Positions 1 to 8,410 of a DNA stretch of 21,276 nt are shown here, one piece after another. The notes under the pieces are model-generated. The model worked only from the letters and a program-made list of their open reading frames with translations. It did not search any database and was not told the DNA's origin. The position numbers and the translations under genes were made by a program. Each line of letters opens with the position of its first letter. The first letter of the stretch is position 1. The DNA comes from Reticulitermes lucifugus (taxonomy: Eukaryota; Arthropoda; Insecta; Blattodea; Rhinotermitidae): the NCBI GenBank assembly GCA_026260175.1, contig JAKCWW010004871.1, positions 17,765 through 39,040 of the forward strand. Direction: 5' to 3'.

Positions 1-800
1 ATTCCACTGGTGCTCCATTAATTGTAAAAACTTGGTAAAAAACTGTTCATCCATCTATCATCACTTCATGGGATTGCACAAAAAGCCTTAAGGTTGTGGT
101 GCGAGGGCCCTTCATCACAAACGAAAAAAAAAGTATTCTTTCCATCTACTCTTATTCTTACTATGTCTTTACTTCTTTTTGTAGTCTGTTTGTGTGAGAC
201 ATTTCATCCTGGACACCCTTCTTCCACTGACTGTGCCTGTATGTTATCTCAAATGTACGTTGTAGTCGTCTATGCAGTTTTCAGTCTGCTTCGTATATCT
301 TGAACTATCAATGTCATGAACATCTCCATATCTTGTAATTATTCATTTAGTGAATTATTTAGTCTTGAAAGTTTGGCCTTTTTTTACATGTATAATGCGC
401 TATTATAAAAGCTTTTAATTTCTCTGAAAGTAAATATACACCTTTTTATCGTATTCGTATTAAAAGTTCTACAACAGCTAAAGTTTATATTAAATGTAAT
501 CGCATATTTACATGGGCAAGAAACCTACGTGGTTTCGCTTGAGTAAACATATTATCTTAAAATAACACCTGTAACCTTGCACTTAACTCATCTATCTTAT
601 AATCAATTACTATAGTAAGGTGGCATGGTGATAAGAAGTGTGTGCATACAGGTGGACCAGTGATAATCTGTTATCAGTAATTTCTGCCCTTCATGTCCAT
701 AGAGTCTCTGTCATAAAGCATAATTTTAGTTTCCATCTACAACGAATATATTTATGAGAACTGACTACACGTATTAATAAGACTGTCATTTACCTGAATA
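1..800. other. Intergenic AT-rich sequence, no feature seen
   Basis: I see no coding frame longer than about 70 codons and no repeat, inverted repeat or RNA gene. The small frame at 94-303 is low in complexity and has no recognisable domain. A minor 6-bp stem (tgataa/ttatca) near 660-680 is within chance expectation. Confidence 0.6.
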
Positions 801-810
801 CTAGAAAACA

Positions 811-1032
811 AAGCGGTCAGTCGCCAGTCTCTTTTACGGAGTTCTCTGTTCGATCCTTATATCAGTCCATGTGGGATTTGTGGTGGACAGAGTAGCTTTG
901 GGACAGGTTTTTCTTCGATTGCTTCGATTTTCCCATATCAGTATTAACCCACCAAAGTTCCATACTCATATTTCATTCACATATCGCCAACGCCGAATAA
1001 TCTGAAAAACATGTAGCTTCGTCAAAAAAAAT
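811..1032 (+). mobile_element. tRNA-derived SINE, family A copy 1
   Basis: A box A-like segment (GCGGTCAGTCGCC, 813-825) is followed 23 bases later by a box B-like GTTCGATCC (848-856). This is the arrangement of an internal RNA polymerase III promoter inherited from a tRNA. The body has gatttgtggtggacagag and ggacaggtttttct, and the copy ends in an A-run (gtcaaaaaaaat) near 1021-1032. The minus-strand copy at 10304-10535 has the same order: box A, box B, then agtccatgtg[g/a]gatttgtggt, the ggtttttct block and an A-rich tail. Such elements are moved by LINE machinery. The 5' end is approximate and I found no convincing target-site duplication. The copy is clearly old. Confidence 0.72.
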
Positions 1033-1503
1033 CACACACATAAGAAAGCGGTGACAAGCGATCTATAGTACTAGCAGATGCTCACAATTAGGCCTACCGT
1101 GATACAAAATGACAAGTGTGCACTTAAGTAACATGACTTATGTATTGCATATTAATTTTATACCAAAGATAAAATCCTGGTTATAGTTTCGTTTATCCAT
1201 AATTTATTTTTGGACTCTGTTGGTACCTCATGGTCAATTGCGTTGAAAAAAAGAACTGATGAAAGGAAAATGAGTGCGAATTTGAATGCAAGTGGTCGTG
1301 GCGTAATTAAGGTACTTTGCCAGGAATATTTAGAAGATTAACTCCATAGTTTTACTAACAGTAATCATTATTTATATTATGCCATTCACCCATTAAGCGA
1401 AGAATTCTAGTACTATATATAAGCCAAGAGCTACCTTTTGTGGGCTTCACCCTCACGTTACCATAACACGTAACTTTTGACTCTTAACATAAGAAGTAAT
1501 TAC
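1033..1503. other. Intergenic sequence, no feature seen
   Basis: AT-rich sequence without coding frames or repeats that I can recognise. It contains one exact TAGGCCTA palindrome at 1089-1096. Confidence 0.55.
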
Positions 1504-1527
1504 ATTATTATTAATATTATTATTATA
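1504..1527. repeat. (ATT)n microsatellite
   Basis: A short imperfect run of ATT triplets, interrupted once by TAAT. It is the first of three AT-only triplet tracts within 700 bases. Confidence 0.85.
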
Positions 1528-1970
1528 TTTGTTATCTATATGGAATTATATGTTAGTTTTCTTTATTTAACTAGCAGTTGTTTTCGCACTTCCTGTTACA
1601 GGCTTCATTTAAGAAAATTATCTGCAATATTCCCTGCAGTTTTCTTGTCCGATTTTTACATTTGGAGAAATTTTAGTTTCAGCTCATTTTCAAATGCGGT
1701 TTATCCTTTATCTCGATATTTCGAAATGTCTCTACAACTTTTCCTACACGTTTAAGTTCCCAATTAAGACGCGGGTTGTAGTCTGACAGACTGAGATGCA
1801 TGAATGTTGGTTACGTTGCATTGTAATATCAGCAAAAACAAAGATGCATTTTCTAATTTGTGTTTGCGGTCTTTGCTCAAATATGGGGTTAGAACCTGTG
1901 ATACATTAAGCCCGCCATCCGGTAAAAATGTGGTTACTATTCGTGCAAGTGGAGGTAAGAGTCACATTAA

Positions 1971-1990
1971 TTATTATTATTATTATTATT
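1971..1990. repeat. (TTA)n microsatellite
   Basis: About seven uninterrupted TTA triplets. The complementary run (TAA)9 lies 195 bases downstream at 2186-2212, so the two tracts could pair as an inverted repeat. The sequences beside them do not match, so I do not read them as the ends of one transposon. Confidence 0.88.
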
Positions 1991-2183
1991 CTTGCTGTTT
2001 ATCAGCTGAGGAAGTTTGTTTTGGCATCCCTTTTCTGTGTTTGCCCATGAGTGTTGTTATTTGAAGTGTTCTCTCCTGCGTTCCTGTGCTCTTTCTGTAA
2101 GTTGCTTCATGGCTGTTGTATCACCATATTAATAGTAAAGAACTGAACTAATATTATTTGAATTAAATTACACACATGTAAAT

Positions 2184-2185
<2 letters not shown>

Positions 2186-2212
<27 letters not shown>
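2186..2212. repeat. (TAA)9 microsatellite
   Basis: Nine perfect TAA triplets, the purest microsatellite in the window and probably length-variable between individuals. It is in opposite orientation to the TTA tract at 1971-1990. Confidence 0.92.
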
Positions 2213-2214
<2 letters not shown>

Positions 2215-2752
2215 TATGCAAAACCATCTTTCTTATCTACGGATTGTCGTAAGTTTGTCTTATAAATTTCTATACTTTTTTTCACTAATGGAGATTTTTC
2301 ACTGTATGGAAGACTGAGCTTATGTTAATGCCAGAGGTCAGAATTATTCTCTCTTTACTGTAAATCTCAGAACCATCTAGTTTATTCTCCATGCATGAAC
2401 TCCGAAACAGTAAATTACTTTCCGGCTGAGGGAACAGAAATGGAAAACGGAAGTAGTAAAAAGATCGGCAGGTGTGTTCTACATCAGACAGACATGTAAA
2501 GCGCTTAGGTGTGCAATAAATTTGCTTCTTCTCTTTTTCCTTCATTCTTCTATTCCAATTACTGTTTCAGACTTGCCTGCTTGTTAGTGTAAAATATTGT
2601 AATTCTATCCATACCTCTAAGATATTAATAAATCAAGCAATTTGATGAATATGTTATTAGACGCAGTTTCTTTCGGAGTTCATTAGGGTTATTCAATGTT
2701 ATTACAATTCGGTATCTGGCTTTGAAATGTAAGATATGTTTACAGAGGAAAC
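2213..2752. other. Intergenic sequence, no feature seen
   Basis: AT-rich. The minus-strand frame at 2285-2545 is lysine- and glutamate-rich at its start but has no domain, and I treat it as chance. No repeats or RNA genes were seen. Confidence 0.5.
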
Positions 2753-3266
2753 GTATTCGCGCGAAATCGAGTTCTCGCGAATGCGACCGGATTCGCCCGA
2801 TTGTACTTGGTTTGGGCTATATCGCACAAATACAAACAACGGAATTCTAGTATAGTCATGGATCCTACCTTAGATAAATATTTTTCAGAAAATATTCTGT
2901 TAAAACTTGTTGTTTTTGGAAGAAAAAGAAAAAAATACTGGGCGAATAATTTATTACAACGCAATGAAGCGAAAATTCGAAACGGTTTGAAGGGTGTTCC
3001 GGGACACCTGAGAAATGTTACGAGTATGAACATTGCCGAAAGAACCCTGATACAACTTCGCATTCTATTATAATAAAGAAAACACTAAATAAAATTATGC
3101 ACAACGCTTTGGTTTTCTGGAATGAAAGTTTGCATGAACTTCAATGTACGTCTCACCAGCCGAGCAAATACTTCGCTTCTAGTACAACCGTCTTCATATG
3201 TTCATAAAGGTTTTTTCTGTTCGGCGTTGTCGGTCGTATTGCGCGAACTCGGCTTCACGCGAATAC
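2753..3266. mobile_element. Non-autonomous DNA transposon with long TIRs (514 bp)
   Basis: The left end begins GTATTCGCGCGAAATCGAGT (2753 onward). The reverse complement of the right end, finishing at 3266, begins GTATTCGCGTGAAGCCGAGT. With one single-base gap the match continues through tgcgaccg/tacgaccg for about 36 bases, then fades by about 48. The ends are rich in CpG, unlike the surrounding sequence. The interior holds a short ORF relic (2858-3073) and AATAAA hexamers just after it, as expected of an internally deleted copy of a coding transposon. I could not find a convincing target-site duplication, so the superfamily stays open. Confidence 0.72.
2858..3073 (+). pseudogene. Possible transposase N-terminal relic inside the TIR element
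   Basis: A 71-codon frame starts at the ATG in gtcatggatcc (2858) and ends at a TAA at 3071-3073. Its first residues are MDPTLDKYF, and a basic-aromatic patch GRKRKKYWANNLLQRN follows near residues 22-37. That patch faintly recalls the segment ahead of the nuclease domain in PIF/Harbinger proteins, but no catalytic residues are present and the resemblance is inference. The frame stays open upstream to 2801. AATAAA occurs just downstream. It sits between the two TIRs, so a transposon-derived fragment is more likely than a host gene. An overlapping minus-strand frame (2740-3063) has no recognisable content. Confidence 0.35.
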
Positions 3267-3384
3267 CCTTCTAAAGTGACCATGAAATAATTCAGCTGTA
3301 CCACCGTACGAGTGAGGGAAGCAAACCATCTACTGACACGCTGCTTCCTTCTTTACTCTTTTCTTTCTGTGTTTAGTCGATTAG

Positions 3385-3570
3385 TGTGTTGTATCGGTTA
3401 GAGCCCTTACTGCGTATTCGAGAGTACTCGGGTTCGGCATTGCGCGTGGATGCTTCGTGAACTTAAAGTGGTTTCTCTTTATTTTTCTCAGTCACTAAAA
3501 ACAAATAACCGAGTAGCTCTTTAAAAATAGACCATACTCATTTCCTTCTGCATCCTTCCCAATTTATTCT
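3385..3570 (+). mobile_element. tRNA-derived SINE, family B copy 1
   Basis: A box A-like tatcggttagag (3392-3403) and a box B-like GGTTCGGCATT (3431-3441) have tRNA-like spacing. Downstream come tttttctcagtcactaaaaa (from about 3482), then accgagtagctctttaaaaa, then catccttcccaatttattc. This same order of blocks flanks and forms the minisatellite at 7890-8405, so the two are copies of one family. It begins about 120 bases after the TIR element. Both ends are approximate and I saw no target-site duplication. Confidence 0.55.
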
Positions 3571-3944
3571 TCATAATTTTTTCAACTTTTGACGCTGATT
3601 AATTTTGTTCATAAACCGTCATTAAATAAATATATATTATCTCTTTAGTTACTTCTCCAGACAACTATATTTTCTTGTCTGGTCCCAAGCCAGCAGTTCA
3701 ATTCAAAACTAATTCTCACATAAGCCTCTTTTTTGCGAAATTAAATCATCCTAGCATGGCATTCTAATATTAAGAAACTCCCGATATTCCTTAATGAATT
3801 CGGACTCCAGATTTCGAAATTTGAGTGAAGCACCATATAAAATTTGCAAAAATTCTGTCGGCCATTCGGCGTACATAAATTCACCAGATGATAACGCATG
3901 ATTAGTAAACAGGCAAATAATTCCTTTCTTAATGAGGATTGCAC
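3571..3944. other. Intergenic sequence, no feature seen
   Basis: AT-rich. Minus-strand frames at 3741-4022 and 3751-3981 run partly through the hairpin at 3945-4008 and have no domain. Confidence 0.5.
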
Positions 3945-4008
3945 TAAATTGTATATATATACCAACATGTATTTTATGCAATACATGTTGTTATATATAT
4001 ACAATTTA
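3945..4008. repeat. 29-bp near-perfect hairpin
   Basis: The left arm 3945-3973 and right arm 3980-4008 are reverse complements at 28 of 29 positions, with a 6-base loop (ttatgc). The outer part of each arm is mostly TA alternation (gtatatatatac) and the inner part is aacatgtatt/aatacatgtt. The pairing stops sharply at both ends. It could be a cruciform-prone site, the core of a foldback element or a small hairpin RNA precursor. Nothing here decides between these. Confidence 0.88.
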
Positions 4009-4568
4009 TCATAATGGTGCACGGTGAAAGTAATGGCAAGAGGATTGTACTAGTTTAGGTATGATCCATCGTCACCGGACTTCAACATACTTATTTTCCG
4101 AAAGACTGTGGAGATGGCAGCACGACTATGCATGGATCCTTCATGTGTGTCACTTTGTGAGAATTAAATGTTACCATGAATTCCAATTCATTATAGTAAA
4201 GGCCGATGTTAGTGATTTTCGCTCTGTTGTATTGGAAGTCTTGACGTGTTGGTGGTGAGTTTTGTGTCTTGTTGTTGGGTTGTTTAGATAAAATATGATA
4301 ACTTTGCATGTGTCAATGTGTGATTTTATCGTACAGTGCGTGCTGTATTATGTCAGTTTTGTTCGGTTTAAACAGTGAATACAGTTTTTATGCGGAGAGA
4401 CCGTAACAACAGGGAAACGCTTAAAGGTAGGCAGAAGGGTAAGGTCTTGAATCAGTCGACATATTGGAAAAGTGGGTAAACCGAAGCTTGAATTATATTT
4501 TCAGTTGGCTGCAAAGGAATGTCTGTATGAGCGCAGTCTTAGTATAGTGTGTCAGCACAGTTACAGCT

Positions 4569-4619
4569 TGTGGTTATCACTTCTGGGAAATAAGCTATTT
4601 CTCAGAAATGAAAACCACA
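4569..4619. repeat. 24-bp imperfect hairpin
   Basis: The left arm (tgtggttatcacttctgggaaata, split here as tgtggttatcac / ttctgggaaata) at 4569-4592 pairs with 4596-4619 at 21 of 24 positions across a 3-base loop. The size suits a short RNA hairpin or a decayed inverted repeat. It lies about 45 bases left of the MITE at 4665. Confidence 0.75.
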
Positions 4620-4729
4620 TGCATATGTCATACATTCCCTGAGGCAGCCCCATGTTTTATATACGTTACAGTCAGAACCCGAAATCCGTTCAAACCCGAT
4701 CTTACTAGGTAAAACTAGCTACAACGAAG

Positions 4730-4819
4730 CCTAACCTAACCTAACGTAACGTAACCTAACCCAACCTAGCCTAACCTAACCTAAGATAACGTAACGTAAC
4801 CTAACATAACTTAACCTAG
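4730..4819. repeat. Telomere-like pentamer array (CCTAA/CGTAA)18
   Basis: Eighteen pentamers run in unbroken phase. Eight are CCTAA (the complement of TTAGG, the usual insect telomere unit), four are CGTAA, and one each are CCCAA, GATAA, CATAA and CTTAA, with two CCTAG. The CGTAA variants occur as two adjacent pairs (4745-4754 and 4790-4799), 45 bases apart, which suggests duplication of a nine-unit block. The array starts exactly where the left TIR of the enclosing MITE ends. Confidence 0.9.
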
Positions 4820-4843
4820 TAATAACCTATCGGTTATTACTAG
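4816..4843. repeat. 12-bp perfect hairpin inside the MITE
   Basis: ctagtaataacc (4816-4827) and ggttattactag (4832-4843) are exact reverse complements around a 4-base loop (tatc). The stem uses the last pentamer of the telomere-like array. Confidence 0.88.
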
Positions 4844-4973
4844 ATTTTACTAACAGTAGACAGTCAATTCTAGATGTAACTACTTAATAATATTGACGAC
4901 AGGGCTTTGTTGAAACTAGTTTTACCTAGTGACTTGGGATTTTAACGGATGTCGGGTTCTAACTGTAACATAC

Positions 4974-5575
4974 ACGACTTCCGAAATTTTGCTCAAGTAC
5001 TCTAGTCTAGAGTAGCTGGTTTTATTGTAGTATCGATATTTTATTATGGCCATTGTTATTATCTGACACTTGAATCATAACCATTGTTGTTATACTGGCA
5101 CTTCAATGACGCCTCTGAAGTACATTCACAAGAAATTTTGCTACTTTTGAAACCTAATATTTGCTTAAATATCATATTTTTTCTTCTCAAGACACTTATT
5201 AGTAATTTAATTTAAATATCATACTTTAATTATATTCGCAAGCCATATGGCTGATCGATTATAAAGTTATTTGTGTTAATCTGTCTGCTGTAACTGTGAA
5301 CACCATCCCAGATTAACATACACTTTTCAAACCAGCCATGTTCTGACTTTAGATGGAGTCATCTACACGAGTTACACGTTTCAGAAAAGTTTTGATTGCA
5401 TTCCTTCTTTGGTTGGATAAATTATTGAGTTATTCCCTTAAATAAGAGGGTGCTTTAATCAAGGTATAAAAACGTTTGTACAAATCTGAACAATTGTCAG
5501 TAGCATTTTCCTTCATGTTTTCATGTCGTTCATTCATAAACAACCTTTAAATAAACATTTAAAAATTGCATTTTG
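4974..5575. other. Intergenic sequence, no clear feature
   Basis: Very AT-rich. The phrase ttaaatatcata occurs twice (near 5164 and 5211), and variants of agccat appear near 5243 and 5335. These may be decayed outliers of the repeat that is clearer from 5576. No coding frame was seen. Confidence 0.45.
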
Positions 5576-5945
5576 AAGCCATGTACAATAGCAAGAAAAA
5601 TAAAAACTTTAACAGTTTGATTAGCACATTGTTTCCCATTTTCTGTAGATATATTTGTAATTTAAATGTAAATAACATTTTGGCACTGTTCAAAAGCCAT
5701 GTCTTTACTAGTGAAATTTACAAAATTCAGTAATTTACATTCATATTTTCTCTCAACTTGTCAGGCCTTTTGTTCCAAACTTTCATTGAAGCACTATTTC
5801 TTAAATACATTCCCAAGCCATGTGCCTCCTAGTGAAATTTAAAGGCCTAGAAGTATAAATTTTAATTTTGTCACCTATTTTCAGGTCATTATTCCGTCTG
5901 TCTAAAGCAAATGAGAGCAGTACTGATAATTTAATATTCACACTT
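5576..5945 (+). repeat. Degenerate ~120-bp tandem repeat, about three units
   Basis: Units start with aagccatgt at 5576, 5694 and 5815, spaced 118 and 121 bases apart. Units 2 and 3 also share ctagtgaaattta just after the start, and tttctc/tttcag plus gtcaggcc/caggtcat in the middle. Unit 1 is more diverged. An old tandem duplication is the simplest reading, but the alignment is by eye and low complexity could mislead. Confidence 0.4.
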
Positions 5946-7889
5946 TCAGGCCAGACATATTTCGACTTAATTTGAAGCTATCTTAAACATCTGTACTTAA
6001 ATATATAAAGTTACTAATTATGTTACATAATTACAATGATTTTCAATTATTCTCATGGAAAGAGAGTTTGGTAAAGATATAACAAATGGTGCCCTTCTTA
6101 AAATCCTAAAAGTTTTGACATTTGAGGTGTTGTTGTATATGTTTCTTTTAAAATACCCTCCATTTGGTTGTAAGTGTTTATCACAGTGCTTTCTGTTTGA
6201 TTTAAATCTTGCTACTTGTTTCTTTGGTGTTGCCTTGCAGAACAGGCATAAAGACTGAGGTAGGAATCACTGCAAGAAACACAAAAATTTGAGAGGGACT
6301 TTCAACAAAAACACAGAAGTAGATGATATAAGTGGTAAAAAATCAAATAAATAAAAAGTGTTTGCCTGCTTTGTACACGAAGTATCCGCGTATTACCCTT
6401 CTATTTGCTAGGGGTTATATTTTGTTGACCACTTGCATTAGTCTCTCACTTGTTGCAAGATAGGCTTCACGTTGTTGATCGCTCGTGATGAACATGCCTT
6501 AATTTTGTGCATTGTCTAGGGGGATAGTATTTTGAATGTGTTATAAATATATTAGGAAAATACATAAGAGCTCAGACCTGTAATAGCAGAGATTATACTT
6601 CACTCTACTGTAAGGTGAACTGAATGAAGTGAATGGAAATTAAATTTTTTTCAATTTCACAACCCCTATGATAGGCTATAGCCTACAAGTCTTTTCGATA
6701 ACATAAATATTCAGTACAGTAGCAGTATGACAGAAAATGCAGGCGACAAATATTTTAATTCTTATATGAGCGGAGTTTTAAAATTCTTGCAGTTCTTTCT
6801 TTCTTTCCTGGTGACTTCCCATGTTTGGGCCCAGAATCTTGTCGTTTTGCACCCCTTAACATTGATTAATGTATTTCGGCATCCCTTTGACAAACTTTTT
6901 CTCCGTATCTCCTACTTCTATTGCTTACGTGCCTGCGCAATCTCCATGCTAAGGAGGAACATCATGACAATGCGCCATCATTCATCTCTTCTCTCTACCT
7001 AGCAACATCGTCAGGCTCACACAAAGCTAATGTGAGGAGCAAAAACCAAAGCCCCGACTTGTCTTCAAGCTTATGTAGATAGTAAGTAGGATTCGCTCTG
7101 TCTTTTATCCTTTGAGACTAACAAAAGGTTACCTTGCCGATGGATTGCTTCATTCATTGCAAATTCCCTCATCCCAAACAGCAACTACAGTGAGGATACG
7201 ATTTATTACGTTGTTCCTTCAATTTAAATAAGCATCCTTTCCTTCTGTCTGTGCTATTCTTGCTCCGAAATAATGTGTAATCACTGCCTTAAAGCTTCGG
7301 TAGTCTTCCACATGATGATTTGGTCTTTGTGATGAAGAAACAAAGTAGAGGAGAAAAACACGTCACTGTTTTCTAACGGATAAATTAGAAGTAAGCTCAT
7401 ATATATTCCGGCTTGAGGTGATTGCAGTTGTGTTTGATCTCTGATGTGATTGAATTTCGGAAAAGTTAACTCTTTCATTTTACTCTCCATTGCCTCTTCG
7501 AGAAATGTATTCGCTTTGGAAATACGTACCCTCTCATCAGAATTTACGAAACTCTTTGTAATATGTTATTGAAATTTTCATAAAAATCTTTGAAAATTAG
7601 AGTTTGTTACTCTCAAAATAACGATCTGACAAGCATACAATGATTCTGAAGACATTATTAGCGGTTTTACGTTCCGGTACCTCGTTCGAAACATATCCTG
7701 ACAGGCTTATTCATGGTTCGATAATGCATTTTAGACGAATATTGCGATCACCACTACCCCTGTCCTTTCCGTATCACCATATATAAACGTCCCCTCTGTA
7801 TGACCTTACAACTGATACAGTGTTGTTGAAGAATCATACAAGCAATAAAATGGAAAGACACAATACAAGCAAGTAAGTCCGAACGATGC
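5946..7889. other. Intergenic sequence, no supported feature
   Basis: About 1.9 kb with no frame longer than 91 codons. A perfect 14-bp palindrome, taggctatagccta, lies at 6672-6685. At 6226-6240 a pyrimidine-rich run ending in ttgcag resembles a splice acceptor, but no open exon of quality follows. TATA-like atatataaacg occurs near 7780 without other promoter evidence. Confidence 0.5.
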
Positions 7890-8405
7890 TGTAAAATTGT
7901 TAGCAAGCCTACTTACATTCTGGAGGTCCCGGCTTCACATAATTCTGACTGAAGTTTCGCTTGGTTTTTCTCACTCCCTACTGGAAAATGTCGGAATAAC
8001 AGCCTGCCTTAAAGTATATAACAGCCTGCCTTAAATTATATAACAGCCTGCCTTAAAGTATATAACAGCCTGCCTTAAATTATATAACAGCCTGCCTTAA
8101 ATTATATAACAGCCTGCCTTAAGGTATATAACAGCCTGCCTTAAATTATATAACCGCCTGCCTTAAAGTATGTAACAGCCTGCCTTAAAGTATATAACAG
8201 CCTGCCTTAAAGTATATAACCGCCTGCCTGAAAGTATATAACAGCCTGCCTTAAAGTATATAACAGCCTGCCTTAAAGTATATAACCGTCTGCCTTAAAG
8301 TATATAACAGCCTGCCTTAAAGTATATAACCGCCTGCCTTAAAGTATATAACAGCCTGCCTTAAAGTATATATCCGCCTCCTTTACGACTCCTTCCAATT
8401 GATTA
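7890..8405 (+). mobile_element. tRNA-derived SINE, family B copy 2, with an expanded internal segment
   Basis: The left part (7890-7996) has a box A-like attgttagcaagcc, a decayed box B-like cggcttcacataattctg after ggaggtccc, then ggtttttctcactccctact. The copy at 3385-3570 has tttttctcagtcactaaaaa at the same place. In that copy the next segment is accgagtagctctttaaaaa. Here the matching segment, aacagcctgccttaaagtat, is repeated 17 times. After the array, cctttacgactccttccaattgatt (8379-8403; written as cctttacgactcc / ttccaattgatt) parallels ttccttctgcatcc / ttcccaatttatt of the other copy. The array therefore lies inside the SINE. Confidence 0.55.
7997..8370 (+). repeat. 22-bp minisatellite, 17 units
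   Basis: The unit is taacagcctgcc + ttaaagtata, exactly 22 bases, and 374 bases hold 17 whole units with no length change. A degenerate partial unit follows from 8371. Variants are few. Units 2, 4, 5 and 7 have aaattata and unit 6 has aaggtata. Units 8, 11, 14 and 16 have aaccg in place of aacag. The left half is thus marked by attata and the right half by ccg, mostly every third unit. It probably arose by expansion of the 3' half of a family B SINE. Confidence 0.95.
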
Positions 8406-8410
8406 TTAAC

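Larger units (their letters stand above)
4665..4969. mobile_element. MITE with 67-bp TIRs and a telomere-like core
   Basis: The left TIR (4665-4731) and the reverse complement of the right TIR (4903-4969) are both 67 bases and match without gaps at 56 of 67 positions (84%). Both start GTTACAGT and share CACTAGGTAAAACTAG-type inner sequence (cttactaggtaaaactag on the left). A 4-bp repeat ATAC stands just outside each end (4661-4664 and 4970-4973), a possible target-site duplication. The 171-base interior has no ORF. It is made of a telomere-like pentamer array (4730-4819), an overlapping 12-bp hairpin (4816-4843) and about 60 unique bases. The element is non-autonomous and I cannot name its superfamily from the TIR. 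Confidence 0.88.

Noticed and set aside
1971..2212. (TTA)n and (TAA)n as the terminal repeats of one transposon
   Set aside because: The complementarity is only the microsatellite itself. Sequences next to the tracts do not match as inverted repeats.
2740..3063. 107-codon minus-strand frame
   Set aside because: It reads the reverse of the TIR and the plus-strand relic. The composition is hydrophobic and basic without any motif, so it is a shadow.
4730..4819. True chromosome end or telomere
   Set aside because: The array is only 90 bases, degenerate, and enclosed by TIRs with ordinary sequence on both sides.
6226..6260. Splice acceptor and exon start
   Set aside because: A pyrimidine-rich run before ttgcag is present, but the following frame closes within a few codons (aactgag context) and no donor or homologous exon was found.
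7997..8370. CRISPR array
   Set aside because: The 22-bp units are directly adjacent with no unique spacers, and the context is eukaryotic.
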